52,782 nt of DNA, taken from contig JBDTDV010000070.1 in assembly GCA_039922875.1 (NCBI GenBank), positions 1 to 52,782 of the forward strand, given 5' to 3'. The notes below the pieces were generated by a model. That model saw only the letters and a list, made by a program, of their open reading frames with translations. It made no database searches and was not told the DNA's origin. Shown here piece by piece: positions 24,891 to 33,722 of the stretch; position 1 is the first letter of the stretch, and every line of letters starts with the position of its first letter. The stretch is from JBDTDV01 sp039922875. GTDB lineage: Bacteria > Actinomycetota > Actinomycetes > Actinomycetales > Microbacteriaceae. The translations under genes and the position numbers were made by a program.

Positions 24891-27353
24891 ATGACTCAGC
24901 CGAAGGTCATTATCATCGGAGGCGGGGTGGTGGGAGCCGCCCTGGCGGACGAGATCACCGCGAAAGGCTGGAGTGAGGTCACTCTGGTGGACGCCGGCCC
25001 CTTGCCGGAAGCAGGCGGATCCAGTTCTCACGCTCCCGGGGTGGTGTTCCAGACCAACGGGTCAAAGGTGATGACTCAGCTGGCGAAGTACACCGTCGAC
25101 AAGCTTGGCGGCTTGCAATGGCACGGTGAGCCGTGCTTTCTGTCGGTCGGCGGGTTGGAGATCGCGACCACCCCGGAACGGGCTGAGGAGCTGAAGCGAC
25201 GCCTGGGGTATGCACAGGCCTGGGGGCTGGAGGGTGCCCGGCTGATGGACCCGGCTGAGGCGGTCGCCACCTGGGATCTGCTTGATCCCGATGTCGTGCA
25301 CGGCGGGCTGTATGTGCCAAGCGACGGCATCGCGAAATCGGTGCGGGCGATCGCAGCCCAACTGGATCGGGCGGTTTCCCGCGGCGCACGCGTGCTCGAC
25401 CACCACGAGGTGCTCGGTGTGACCACCGACGGCGGCAAGGTCACCGGGATTGATACCGACCACGGACACCTTGCTGCCGACATCGTGGTCTGCTGTGCGG
25501 GAATCTGGGGGCCCAAGATCGCGGCAATGGTCGGTCAGAAGCTCGCCCTGACTCCGCTGGCGCACCAGCACACCTGGACCAAGCCTCTGGCGGCCCTCGC
25601 CGGGCACACCGCGGAGGCGACCAGGCCGGTGCTTCGGCACCAGGATGCCGACCTGTACTACCGCGAGAACGGTACCGGGCTGGGCATCGGCTCCTACCGG
25701 CACCGGCCGATGCCGGTCGCCGTCGACGAGCTGACGCACTGGTCCAAGGTCGAGGCCACCGGGTCGATGCCGTCGGTGCTGCCATTCACCCCGGACGACT
25801 TCGAATTCGCGCTGGCTGAAAGCGCGCGGATCATCCCGGCAACCGCCGGGGCTGAGCTGACCGGCGCGATCAACGGAGTGTTCTCGTTCACCGTGGACAA
25901 CATGCCGCTGCTCGGGCCGCACCCGAGCCTGGACGGTTTCTGGTTTGCCGAGGCGGTCTGGGTCACGCATTCCGCCGGCGTCGGCCGAGCGATGGCCGAG
26001 TGGATCGTCGACGGGCAGTCGACATCCTTCGATCTGCACGCCTGCGACATCAACCGGTTCGAAAAGTTCCAGCTCGGACGGCAGTTCGTCCAGGCCACCG
26101 ACTGCCAGAACTTCGTCGAGGTGTACGACATCATGCACCCGCTGCAGCCGCGCGAGCACTCGCGCCCGCTACGCACCACCCCGTTCTATCCGCGCGAGCA
26201 GGAACTCGGCGCGGTCTTCCTGGAGGCCAACGGCTGGGAGCGCCCGCAGTGGTACGCGGCAAACGATGCGTTGCTGACCAGTGAGCGCAACACCGGCTGG
26301 CACATCCCGCAGCCGGACGAATGGGCGGCGCGGTACTGGTCGCCGACGATCGCCGCCGAGGCTGCGATCACCAGAACGGATGTCGCGCTCTACGACATGA
26401 CCGCGCTCAAGCGGCTGGAGGTGACCGGCACCGGTGCCACCGCGTTCTTGCAGGAACTCGTCACGGCGAACATTGATCGGGCGATCGGTTCGGTGACCTA
26501 CTGCCTGATGCTCGATGAGAACGGTCACATCCACTCGGATATTACCGTCGCCCGGCTCGGTGAGGAGTTCTACCAGGTCGGTGCGAACGGGGCGATCGAT
26601 GAGGATTGGCTGCGCCGCAGACTGCCCGAGGGTAGCTGCGTCCAGGTGCGCGACAGTACCCCTGGCACCTGCTGCATCGGCATCTGGGGGCCAAAGGCCA
26701 GGGCGGTGGTGGAGTCGCTGACCGACGCGGACTTCTCGCACCAGGGCTTCGGCTACTTCAAGGCGAAGACCGCCTACCTCGGCCTGGTCGAGGTGACCGC
26801 GATGCGACTGTCCTATGTCGGCGAGCTGGGTTGGGAGCTGTACTGCACCGCCGATCTGGGACTGACCCTGTGGGACACCTTGATGGCCGCCGGTGCCGAG
26901 CACGGCATCATTGCCGCCGGGCGCGGCGCCTTCAACGCGTTGCGGCTTGAGAAGGGATACCGTTCGTTCGGCTCGGATATGACCAACGACCACACGGCTG
27001 CCGAGGCGGGCCTGGACTTCGCCGTGCGGATGACCAAGCCGTCCTTCCTCGGCCGGGAGGCGCTGGTCGATGCGCCGGAGCCGCAGCAGAAGCTCAGCCT
27101 GCTCCTCATCGACGAGCCCAACGGCATCGTGGTCGGCTCCGAGCCGGTCTTCGTCGGCGGCGAGACGGTCGGGTATGTGACCTCTGCCGCGTACGGCTAC
27201 ACACTGGGCACTCCGCTGGCCTACGCCTGGCTGCCAACCGAACACACCGCGGTCGGTACCCATGTCGAGATCGGCTACTTCGGCCGGCGGATCCCCGCCA
27301 CCGTCGGCGTCGAGCCCGCGTTCGACCCAGAGGGCACCAGGCTGCGCTGCTAA
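24891..27353 (+). CDS. dmgO: Dimethylglycine oxidase
   Basis: Flavoprotein of 820 residues that oxidises N,N-dimethylglycine to sarcosine and transfers the methyl carbon to tetrahydrofolate. The N-terminal half is a DAO domain with FAD motif VIIIGGGVVGAALADEI and the covalent-FAD histidine, His47 in SSSHAPGVVFQTN. The second half is a folate-binding GCV_T domain (VALYDMTALKRLEV, RLSYVGELGWELYC, LRLEKGYRSFG). It closely follows Arthrobacter globiformis DMGO by eye. ATG 24891 after GGGAG is the start. It is the last plus-strand gene of the cluster and converges on the sox/purU operon. Sarcosine dehydrogenase is less likely because soxBDAG is present. Confidence 0.93.
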   Translation: MTQPKVIIIGGGVVGAALADEITAKGWSEVTLVDAGPLPEAGGSSSHAPGVVFQTNGSKVMTQLAKYTVDKLGGLQWHGEPCFLSVGGLEIATTPERAEELKRRLGYAQAWGLEGARLMDPAEAVATWDLLDPDVVHGGLYVPSDGIAKSVRAIAAQLDRAVSRGARVLDHHEVLGVTTDGGKVTGIDTDHGHLAADIVVCCAGIWGPKIAAMVGQKLALTPLAHQHTWTKPLAALAGHTAEATRPVLRHQDADLYYRENGTGLGIGSYRHRPMPVAVDELTHWSKVEATGSMPSVLPFTPDDFEFALAESARIIPATAGAELTGAINGVFSFTVDNMPLLGPHPSLDGFWFAEAVWVTHSAGVGRAMAEWIVDGQSTSFDLHACDINRFEKFQLGRQFVQATDCQNFVEVYDIMHPLQPREHSRPLRTTPFYPREQELGAVFLEANGWERPQWYAANDALLTSERNTGWHIPQPDEWAARYWSPTIAAEAAITRTDVALYDMTALKRLEVTGTGATAFLQELVTANIDRAIGSVTYCLMLDENGHIHSDITVARLGEEFYQVGANGAIDEDWLRRRLPEGSCVQVRDSTPGTCCIGIWGPKARAVVESLTDADFSHQGFGYFKAKTAYLGLVEVTAMRLSYVGELGWELYCTADLGLTLWDTLMAAGAEHGIIAAGRGAFNALRLEKGYRSFGSDMTNDHTAAEAGLDFAVRMTKPSFLGREALVDAPEPQQKLSLLLIDEPNGIVVGSEPVFVGGETVGYVTSAAYGYTLGTPLAYAWLPTEHTAVGTHVEIGYFGRRIPATVGVEPAFDPEGTRLRC

Positions 27354-27370
27354 AGCCCAGCCTCGCGACG

Positions 27371-27406
27371 AAGGCCCCCGCCCGGTTCATTACCGGCGGG
27401 GGCCTT
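27371..27406. terminator. Terminator hairpin after dimethylglycine oxidase
   Basis: Perfect 12-base arms AAGGCCCCCGCC (27371-27382) and GGCGGGGGCCTT (27395-27406), beginning 18 bases after the gene's stop. The stem starts with AA and ends with TT, so it can work in either direction. Confidence 0.85.
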
Positions 27407-27536
27407 CATCACGTGCAGCCGAACCGCAGGCATCCCGATAACGGCGGCGGGTGCGCTCGATTGGGCGGTGTTCGCCGACCAGCGCCCGTTTCAGCGCACG
27501 CACGCGTCAGCGACGGGGTGGCCGGCGCACGCGAAA

Positions 27537-27566
27537 GCGAGCGCGCACTCGTCGCTGCGCGCTCGC
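27537..27566. terminator. Hairpin after purU
   Basis: Perfect 10-base arms GCGAGCGCGC (27537-27546) and GCGCGCTCGC (27557-27566), loop ten bases. It lies ten bases beyond the purU stop on the minus strand, where the glyA-sox operon should end. No clear T-run follows. The rest of 27407-27536 holds no gene that I can recognise. Confidence 0.6.
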
Positions 27567-27576
27567 GGAGGAAAGG

Positions 27577-28488
27577 TTAGCGCAGCACGACGGTACGGCG
27601 GCCCTGGATGATCACTCGGCCCTCGCAGTGCCAGCGCACCGCCTCGGTCAAGGCGGCGGTCTCCGCGTCGCGGCCTACGGCCACCAGGTCCTTCGGCTCC
27701 AGGGTGTGATCCACGTTGATTACCTGCTGGGCGATGATCGGGCCCTCGTCGAGGTCGCCGGTCACGTAGTGCGCGCTGGCACCGACAAGCTTCACCCCAC
27801 GCTCGTACGCCTGCTGGTACGGCCTAGCGCCCTTGAATGACGGCAGGAAGGAATGATGGATGTTGATCGCACGGCCGGACAGTTCCGTGCACAGCTGGTC
27901 GCTGAGCACCTGCATGTACCGGGCCAGCACCACCAGGTCCGCCTGATACTCGTCGACCAGCTCGAGCAGCCTGGCCTCGGCAGCCGGCTTCGTCTGAGCA
28001 GTCACCGGAACATGAAAATACGGGATGCCATACCAGTCGACCATGCGCTCATGGTCCAGATGGTTGGAGACGACGGCCACGACCTCGATCGGCAGGTCAC
28101 CGGTCCGCGCCCGGAACAGCAGGTCGTTGAGGCAGTGCCCGTACTTGGAGACCATGATCAGGACGCGCTTTTTGGCACCGTGCAGCTGAAGATCCCAGCG
28201 CATCCCGAACTGCTCGGCAATGGATTCGAAGCCGGCGCGGAGCTCCACGGTACTGGACTCTTGGGTTCCCGACGCACCAACGCCGCGGATCAGGTGCAGG
28301 CGCATGAAGAAGTGTCCGGAACGACGATCGCCGAATTGCTTGTTATCGATGATGTCGCAGCCGTGGTCGTAGAGGTAACCAGACACCGCCCGGACGATCC
28401 CCGGCGCCTCGGGGCAGTCCAGGGTGAGGACATGCTCGACAGTGACCTCGGTCGTCTCAGCGCCGACAGTGGGGTAGGTGATCGTCAT
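27577..28488 (-). CDS. purU: Formyltetrahydrofolate deformylase
   Basis: Hydrolyses 10-formyl-THF to formate and THF. The 303 residues hold an N-terminal ACT domain (about 18-95; VLTLDCPEAPGIVRAVSGYL) and a C-terminal formyltransferase-like domain with INIHHSFLPSFKGARPY and the catalytic Asp region in VTGDLDEGPII. It is the last gene of the glyA-soxBDAG-sdaA-purU operon, starting three bases after sdaA ends. Here it most likely returns THF to the demethylation enzymes when one-carbon units pile up, the same role proposed for it in Arthrobacter sox clusters. Confidence 0.94.
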   Translation of the reverse strand: MTITYPTVGAETTEVTVEHVLTLDCPEAPGIVRAVSGYLYDHGCDIIDNKQFGDRRSGHFFMRLHLIRGVGASGTQESSTVELRAGFESIAEQFGMRWDLQLHGAKKRVLIMVSKYGHCLNDLLFRARTGDLPIEVVAVVSNHLDHERMVDWYGIPYFHVPVTAQTKPAAEARLLELVDEYQADLVVLARYMQVLSDQLCTELSGRAINIHHSFLPSFKGARPYQQAYERGVKLVGASAHYVTGDLDEGPIIAQQVINVDHTLEPKDLVAVGRDAETAALTEAVRWHCEGRVIIQGRRTVVLR

Positions 28489-28491
28489 CGC

Positions 28492-29865
28492 TCAGCACTC
28501 AACCACATTGACGGCCAGGCCTCCGCGGGAGGTCTCCTTGTACTTACTCATCATGTCTGCTCCGGTTTCCCGCATTGTCTTGATCACGGTGTCCAGCGAC
28601 ACCTTGTGCTCCCCGTCGCCGTGCAGCGCCAGACGCGCCGCGTTGATAGCCTTGACGCTGGCGAGGGCGTTGCGCTCGATGCAGGGAATCTGCACCAGCC
28701 CGCCGACCGGGTCGCAGGTCAGACCGAGGTTGTGCTCCAGCCCCATCTCGGCAGCGTTCTCCACCTGAGAGACGGTGCCGCCAAGCACCGCGCAGAGGCC
28801 CGCTCCGGCCATCGCGCACGCCGAGCCGACCTCCCCCTGGCAGCCGACCTCGGCGCCAGAGATGGAGGCATTCTGTTTGATCAGGATGCCGACGGCTGCG
28901 GCGGTGAGCAGGAATCGGATCACACCGTCATCATCGGCACCCGGCACGAACTTGACGTAGTAGTGCAACACGGCCGGGATGATGCCCGCTGCCCCGTTTG
29001 TCGGCGCGGTGACCACTCTGCCGCCCGCGGCGTTCTCCTCGTTGACCGCCAGCGCGAACAGGTTCACCCAGTCCATCGCCCGAAGCGGGTCGGTGTCGTC
29101 ATATTTCGCCGACAGCTCGGCGTAGAGCGCCGGCGCCCTGCGCCTGACCTTCAGCCCTCCGGGCAGGATGCCCCCGCTCCCGCACCCCGCCGCGACACAA
29201 TCCTGCATCACCGACCACAGCTTCAGCAGCCTGGCGCGCACTTCCTGCTCGGGGCGCCAGACGAGTTCGTTGGCCAGCATGATTTCGGCGATGCTGAGCT
29301 GCTGCGCGGCACAGTGCGCCAGCAATTCTTCCGCCGAACTGAACGGGTAGGGAATCGGCGTCTCATCGGTGACGACGTGGTCGGCGCCGATGGCATCTTC
29401 ATCGACGACGAAGCCGCCACCGACCGAGTAATAGGTGCGCTGCCAGATGCTGCCGCCATCGGCATTCAGCGCCTGGAAGGTCATCCCATTCGGGTGCGCC
29501 GGGAGCGTCTTGCGCCGGTGCAATACCAGGTCCTCTTTCGCATCGAAGGCGACCCGATGGTGGCCGCCGAGCTGCAACTCGCCAGCCTCGCGGGCGTGGG
29601 CCACCCGCTCATCGATAGTCGCGGTCTCGACCGACTCCGGGTCCTCGCCCTGGAGCCCGAGGATGATCGCCTTGTCCGAGCCATGTCCCTTTCCGGTCGC
29701 ACCAAGCGAGCCGAACAGTTGGGTCTGCACCCTGGCCGTCCCGGCCAGTTGTTCGGAGTCTTCCAGCGCCTGGACAAACCGTCGCGCCGCGCGCATCGGA
29801 CCAACGGTGTGGGAGGACGAGGGGCCGACGCCGATCGAGTAGAGGTCAAGCGCGCTCAGCGCCAC
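28492..29865 (-). CDS. sdaA: L-serine ammonia-lyase, iron-sulfur type
   Basis: Converts L-serine to pyruvate and ammonia using a [4Fe-4S] cluster. The single chain of 457 residues has the N-terminal block LDLYSIGVGPSSSHTVGPM and the conserved C-terminal cysteines in GCQGEVGSACAMAG and LTCDPVGGLVQIPC. The GTG start at 29865 follows GGAGGAG and gives the normal N-terminus; it overlaps the end of soxG by ten bases. An in-frame start at 29913 lies inside soxG. It drains serine made by GlyA from demethylation products into central metabolism. Confidence 0.94.
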   Translation of the reverse strand: MALSALDLYSIGVGPSSSHTVGPMRAARRFVQALEDSEQLAGTARVQTQLFGSLGATGKGHGSDKAIILGLQGEDPESVETATIDERVAHAREAGELQLGGHHRVAFDAKEDLVLHRRKTLPAHPNGMTFQALNADGGSIWQRTYYSVGGGFVVDEDAIGADHVVTDETPIPYPFSSAEELLAHCAAQQLSIAEIMLANELVWRPEQEVRARLLKLWSVMQDCVAAGCGSGGILPGGLKVRRRAPALYAELSAKYDDTDPLRAMDWVNLFALAVNEENAAGGRVVTAPTNGAAGIIPAVLHYYVKFVPGADDDGVIRFLLTAAAVGILIKQNASISGAEVGCQGEVGSACAMAGAGLCAVLGGTVSQVENAAEMGLEHNLGLTCDPVGGLVQIPCIERNALASVKAINAARLALHGDGEHKVSLDTVIKTMRETGADMMSKYKETSRGGLAVNVVEC

Positions 29866-30485
29866 GATGACTCCTCCGGTCCGGCGAACTCGACCATTGC
29901 GTGCAACAGCCACCGTGCGGTGTAATCGGCGAACGAAGCCCGCGGCAAGATCCGATAGCTTGGCGCGTCGTCGGTCTGCCAGAGAATCACCGGAACCGGG
30001 CCGAGAGTGCTGGAGACCGCGGATCCCGGGCCGAACGCCCGCGGATGCAGGTCGATCACGGCGCCCTTTTCCAATACCGCTCTGGCCGACGGCCCGCTCA
30101 GCTCCAGCGTGGTGCGATTGGCCGAAAGATCAACGACGAGCCCAGGGTCCTCGCCAAGCGCCTCGGTCAGCCGCGCGGTCAACGCGTCGTCCTCCGTCGC
30201 GCTGAACACCAGGAACTCGTCCGGGCCCAGCGGCAACACCTGATATTCGGCGGATGCCGTGACGGTGCCACCCGGCTTCGGCAGCGCCGCGCCGAGCACC
30301 TGCTCCAGGCGGGCGGCCGCGGGCGTCCGCGGCCCGACGCGCACCGAGATCATGGTGCAGAACGCACGCTCGGTCAAGCTGACCCCGCGCGGCCCCGGCA
30401 CCGATGCCGCGGCGAGCTCGCCGGTCAGATGCTGAAGTGGGCTACGGCGCAACTCCACGAGTCCGATCACGTCGGTGTCAGCCAT
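29856..30485 (-). CDS. soxG: Sarcosine oxidase gamma subunit
   Basis: Small subunit (209 residues) of the heterotetrameric sarcosine oxidase that oxidises sarcosine to glycine. Gamma subunits are weakly conserved; typical features here are the N-terminal RRSPLQHL segment, VSLTERAF, a YQVLPLGPDEFLV block and the DLSANRTTLELSGP region. ATG 30485 after AAGGAG is chosen; it overlaps the end of soxA by eight bases. An in-frame start at 30539 lies deeper in soxA and lacks a ribosome site. Confidence 0.9.
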   Translation of the reverse strand: MADTDVIGLVELRRSPLQHLTGELAAASVPGPRGVSLTERAFCTMISVRVGPRTPAAARLEQVLGAALPKPGGTVTASAEYQVLPLGPDEFLVFSATEDDALTARLTEALGEDPGLVVDLSANRTTLELSGPSARAVLEKGAVIDLHPRAFGPGSAVSSTLGPVPVILWQTDDAPSYRILPRASFADYTARWLLHAMVEFAGPEESSWR

Positions 30486-33378
30486 CTCGTCTTGCTCCTT
30501 CTGGGTCGTACAGCACGGTCCCGGCGACTTCGACCTCAACCAGGCGGTCGCCTACCGGGGCGAGCAGACGCTCGCCGATCCGGTTACGCCCGTTTCTAAT
30601 CATTGCCAGCGCAAACGGCCGGTCCAGGGCCACGCTGTGGTAACTGGAGGTCACGTGGCCTTCCATCGGCACCGGTCCGTCCTGCGGAGTGATCGGCACG
30701 TCTTTGGCGACCAACTGCGTGCCCTCGGGGAGCCGACTGGTGCGGTCCACTGGCAACACCGAGACCAGATGCTTGCGGCCCTCACGCTTGGTGTCGACAC
30801 GGGAGTAAGAGCGCCGGCCGATGAAGTCCTTGGTCTTGGAAATCACCCAGCCCATCCCGGCATCCTGCGGTGTGACGGTGCCGTCGGTATCCTGCCCGAT
30901 AATCGGGAAGCCCTTCTCGGCACGCAACACGTGCATTGCCTCGGTGCCGTACGGGGTGATGTCGAACTCGGCGCCGGCTTCAGCGACCTGCTCCCAGGCC
31001 GCCCGCCCGTACCAGGACGAGATGTTTATTTCGTAGGCCAGTTCGCCCGAGAAGGAAATCCGGCAGATTCGGGCTGGGATCCCGGAGGCGAGCGTCGTCT
31101 GGCGGAACTTCATGAACCCGAACGCCTCGTTCGAGACGTCGAGATCCGGTGCGAGTTTGGCGATCACCTGACGGGACAACGGTCCGACCACCGGGATGGT
31201 GGTCCACTGCTCCGTCGCGGAGGTGAAGGTGACGTCGAGTTCCGGCCACTCGGTCTGGGACCATTCCTCCAGCCAGTCCAGCACCTTGGCCGCGCCGCCG
31301 GTGGTGGTGGTCATGAAGAACCGGTTTTCGGCCAGGCGCATCGTAACGCCGTCGTCGAACATCATCCCGTCCGGAGTGCACATCACGCCGTACCGGGCCG
31401 AGCCGACCGCGAGCTTCTTGAATGCGTTGGTGTAGATCCGGTTCAGGAATTCGCCGGCATCCGGACCCCAGGTCTCGATCTTGCCGAGCGTCGTGCCGTC
31501 CATGAAGGCGACGCCCTCGCGGGCCGCGCGGCACTCCCGATCCACCGCGGCATCCATGTCCTCGCCGGCTCGCGGGAAGTACCATGGCCGCTTCCACTGG
31601 CCCACATTTTCGAAGACCGCGCCGTGCTCGAGGTGCCACGAATGGATCGAGGTCTGCCGTGCCGGATCGAACAACTCGCCGCGCTCACTGCCGGCCAGGG
31701 CCGCGAAAGCTACCGGCGTGTACGGGGCTCTGGATGCTGTCGCCCCGATCTGTCCCATCGACTCGGCGCCCGATCCGTCGCGCAGCAGCTCCGAGATCAC
31801 GCCGATGGCGTTGACCGAGGAAGTCCTGCCCTGGTCGTTACCGGTGCTGATCGAGGTGTAGCGCTTGACGTGCTCGACGCTGAACATGCCGGCGCCGACC
31901 GCGCGAGCCACATCGGCGACGGTGGAGTCGCGCTGCAGGTCGACGAAGTGGGTGTCCCAGTCTGCGGGGCCGCCCTCCGCGCCCGGCACCAGCCAGATCG
32001 GCCGCATCGAAGCAGCCGGGGTCGCTTCAGCACGAGGAACGGCGGTGCTCACCGCCGCGAACCCAGCCGCCTTTGCGGCAGAGGCTCCGGCCGAGATGCC
32101 CTGCTCGAGGGCGTCCGACAGGCCAAAGCTCCCGCGCGCAGCCCCCACTACCTGCTGGTCGCGCACCGTGCCAGCCGGCACGAAACCGGCGATGGTGTCA
32201 TCCCAGGTCAGGGGGCCGCGGCGCTGACTGTGCAGATGTACCGCCGGGCTGTAGCCGCCGGAGACGGCCAGCAAATCACATTCGAACCGCTCCCGTACCC
32301 CGGTCAGGGCGCCGGCCGCGTCGAGTCCGCCGATCTCGACCCCGTCGATCCGGGAGGTGCCAAAGGCGGCGGTGACGACGCTGCCTGGCAGCACGCGCAG
32401 CCCTGCCGCTTCCGCCATGGCGGCTCGGGCGGAAAGTTCCGGCCGGGTGTCGGCGATCGCGACCACGGCGATGCCGGCGGCGAGCAAATCCGCCACGGTC
32501 TCGTAGGCGGAGTCATTCGTGGTCGAAATGACCACCCGCGAACCCGCTGCGACCGCGTAACGGTTCAGATAGCTGCGCACAGCCGAGGCCAACATCACGC
32601 CGGGGACGTCGTTGCCCGCGAACACCAGAGGCCGCTCGTGGGATCCTGCGGCGACAATCACCTGCTTGGCGCGGATGTGCCAGACCCGCTGGCGGGAAAC
32701 GCCCTGCGGCGCCGGCTGGCTCAAGTGGTCGGTGCGATGCTGCAACGCGATCACATAGTTTCCGTCGTAGCTGCCGAACGCGGTGGTGCGGGTCAGAACG
32801 GTGCACTCGCCCGGCTGAGCAGGATCGGCCAACTCTTCACCGGCTGAGCGGATCCATTCCGACGCCGGGCGGTCGTCAATCGTTTCGGATCGCGCCGAAA
32901 GTAGCGAGCCGCCGATCTCCGGATTCTCATCGAGCAGGATCACTCGTGCTCCGGTCCGGGTCGCGGCCACGGCTGCGGCGATTCCGGCCGGACCGGCTCC
33001 GACCACGAGCACATCGGTGTGCACGTGCTTCTTGTCATAGAGTGCCTCGTCGCCGGACGGATCGAGCCGGCCGATGCCGGACAGCGTCTCGGCCTCCAGA
33101 CCCTCGTGCACCTCGACGGTGGTGGCCGGCAGCATGGATTCGGCGCACGGGCCGCTGATCCGTAGCAGCGCATTGGGCTCCTCGACGCCGGCGCTGACGA
33201 TGCCGCGCGGCCGGTCAAGGTAAATCGATGCTCCGACGTTGATCACGCCGTTTGCCAGTAGTGCGGAGGCCACCGTGTCTCCGGGATGCCCGGCGTACTC
33301 GTGTCCATCCACGGTGAAGCGGAGCTCGGTGCCCCGGTCGATCCTGCCGCCGGTCGGCAGCCGTCGTGACGCGCTCAT
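30478..33378 (-). CDS. soxA: Sarcosine oxidase alpha subunit
   Basis: Large subunit of 966 residues. The order is an N-terminal ferredoxin-like domain (FTVDGHEYAGHPGDTVASAL), an FAD/NAD-binding domain (VLVVGAGPAGIAAAVAATR) and a C-terminal folate-binding GCV_T domain (EGVAFMDGTTLGKIE, LRAEKGFPIIGQDTDG). It binds NAD+ and THF; methylene passes from the SoxB flavin through a channel to the folate site. The start ATG overlaps the soxD stop (ATGA), and the end overlaps soxG. Length and layout match Corynebacterium and Arthrobacter SoxA. Confidence 0.95.
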   Translation of the reverse strand: MSASRRLPTGGRIDRGTELRFTVDGHEYAGHPGDTVASALLANGVINVGASIYLDRPRGIVSAGVEEPNALLRISGPCAESMLPATTVEVHEGLEAETLSGIGRLDPSGDEALYDKKHVHTDVLVVGAGPAGIAAAVAATRTGARVILLDENPEIGGSLLSARSETIDDRPASEWIRSAGEELADPAQPGECTVLTRTTAFGSYDGNYVIALQHRTDHLSQPAPQGVSRQRVWHIRAKQVIVAAGSHERPLVFAGNDVPGVMLASAVRSYLNRYAVAAGSRVVISTTNDSAYETVADLLAAGIAVVAIADTRPELSARAAMAEAAGLRVLPGSVVTAAFGTSRIDGVEIGGLDAAGALTGVRERFECDLLAVSGGYSPAVHLHSQRRGPLTWDDTIAGFVPAGTVRDQQVVGAARGSFGLSDALEQGISAGASAAKAAGFAAVSTAVPRAEATPAASMRPIWLVPGAEGGPADWDTHFVDLQRDSTVADVARAVGAGMFSVEHVKRYTSISTGNDQGRTSSVNAIGVISELLRDGSGAESMGQIGATASRAPYTPVAFAALAGSERGELFDPARQTSIHSWHLEHGAVFENVGQWKRPWYFPRAGEDMDAAVDRECRAAREGVAFMDGTTLGKIETWGPDAGEFLNRIYTNAFKKLAVGSARYGVMCTPDGMMFDDGVTMRLAENRFFMTTTTGGAAKVLDWLEEWSQTEWPELDVTFTSATEQWTTIPVVGPLSRQVIAKLAPDLDVSNEAFGFMKFRQTTLASGIPARICRISFSGELAYEINISSWYGRAAWEQVAEAGAEFDITPYGTEAMHVLRAEKGFPIIGQDTDGTVTPQDAGMGWVISKTKDFIGRRSYSRVDTKREGRKHLVSVLPVDRTSRLPEGTQLVAKDVPITPQDGPVPMEGHVTSSYHSVALDRPFALAMIRNGRNRIGERLLAPVGDRLVEVEVAGTVLYDPEGARRDG

Positions 33379-33695
33379 CGGTTTCCCTCACTGGATGGTG
33401 TCGGTCGGACAGGAATTGCGGGGCGGGGATCGCCCATTGGATACACGGCGAGGAACTCATAGCTCACCGTGTCCCTGATCGCGTTGAACCAGCGTCGGCA
33501 GCCGGCCGAATGCACCCAGCGCTCGGCGAACTGGCCCATCGTGTTGTCCCGGTAGAACAGGTACTCGGCCCACTCGCGGTCGGTCAACTCGTCCTCGGCG
33601 AGAAACTCAGCCGGGAACGGGATGTGTGCCTGCCCGCCGTAGTGATATTCGGTCTCGTTGCGCGGCCCGCAGTACGGGCACGTGATCAGCATCAT
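33375..33695 (-). CDS. soxD: Sarcosine oxidase delta subunit
   Basis: Zinc-binding small subunit of 106 residues. The ligands typical of SoxD are visible: CPYCG at residues 6-10, the His in EYHYGG and the Cys in HSAGCRRWF. The stretch EWAEYLFYRDN is characteristic. Two adjacent ATG codons (33695 and 33692) are possible after GGGAG. It lies 27 bases after soxB and overlaps soxA by four bases. Confidence 0.94.
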   Translation of the reverse strand: MMLITCPYCGPRNETEYHYGGQAHIPFPAEFLAEDELTDREWAEYLFYRDNTMGQFAERWVHSAGCRRWFNAIRDTVSYEFLAVYPMGDPRPAIPVRPTPSSEGNR

Positions 33696-33722
33696 GATGA
33701 TTCTCCCAAATTCCCAGTAAAA

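Noticed and set aside
27853..29925. 690-residue open frame on the plus strand
   Set aside because: Antisense to purU and sdaA, no recognisable domain.
30475..32847. 790-residue open frame on the plus strand
   Set aside because: It is antisense to soxA and soxG, which are clearly conserved; long antisense frames are expected at this GC content and its composition is Gly/Arg/Pro-rich without motifs.
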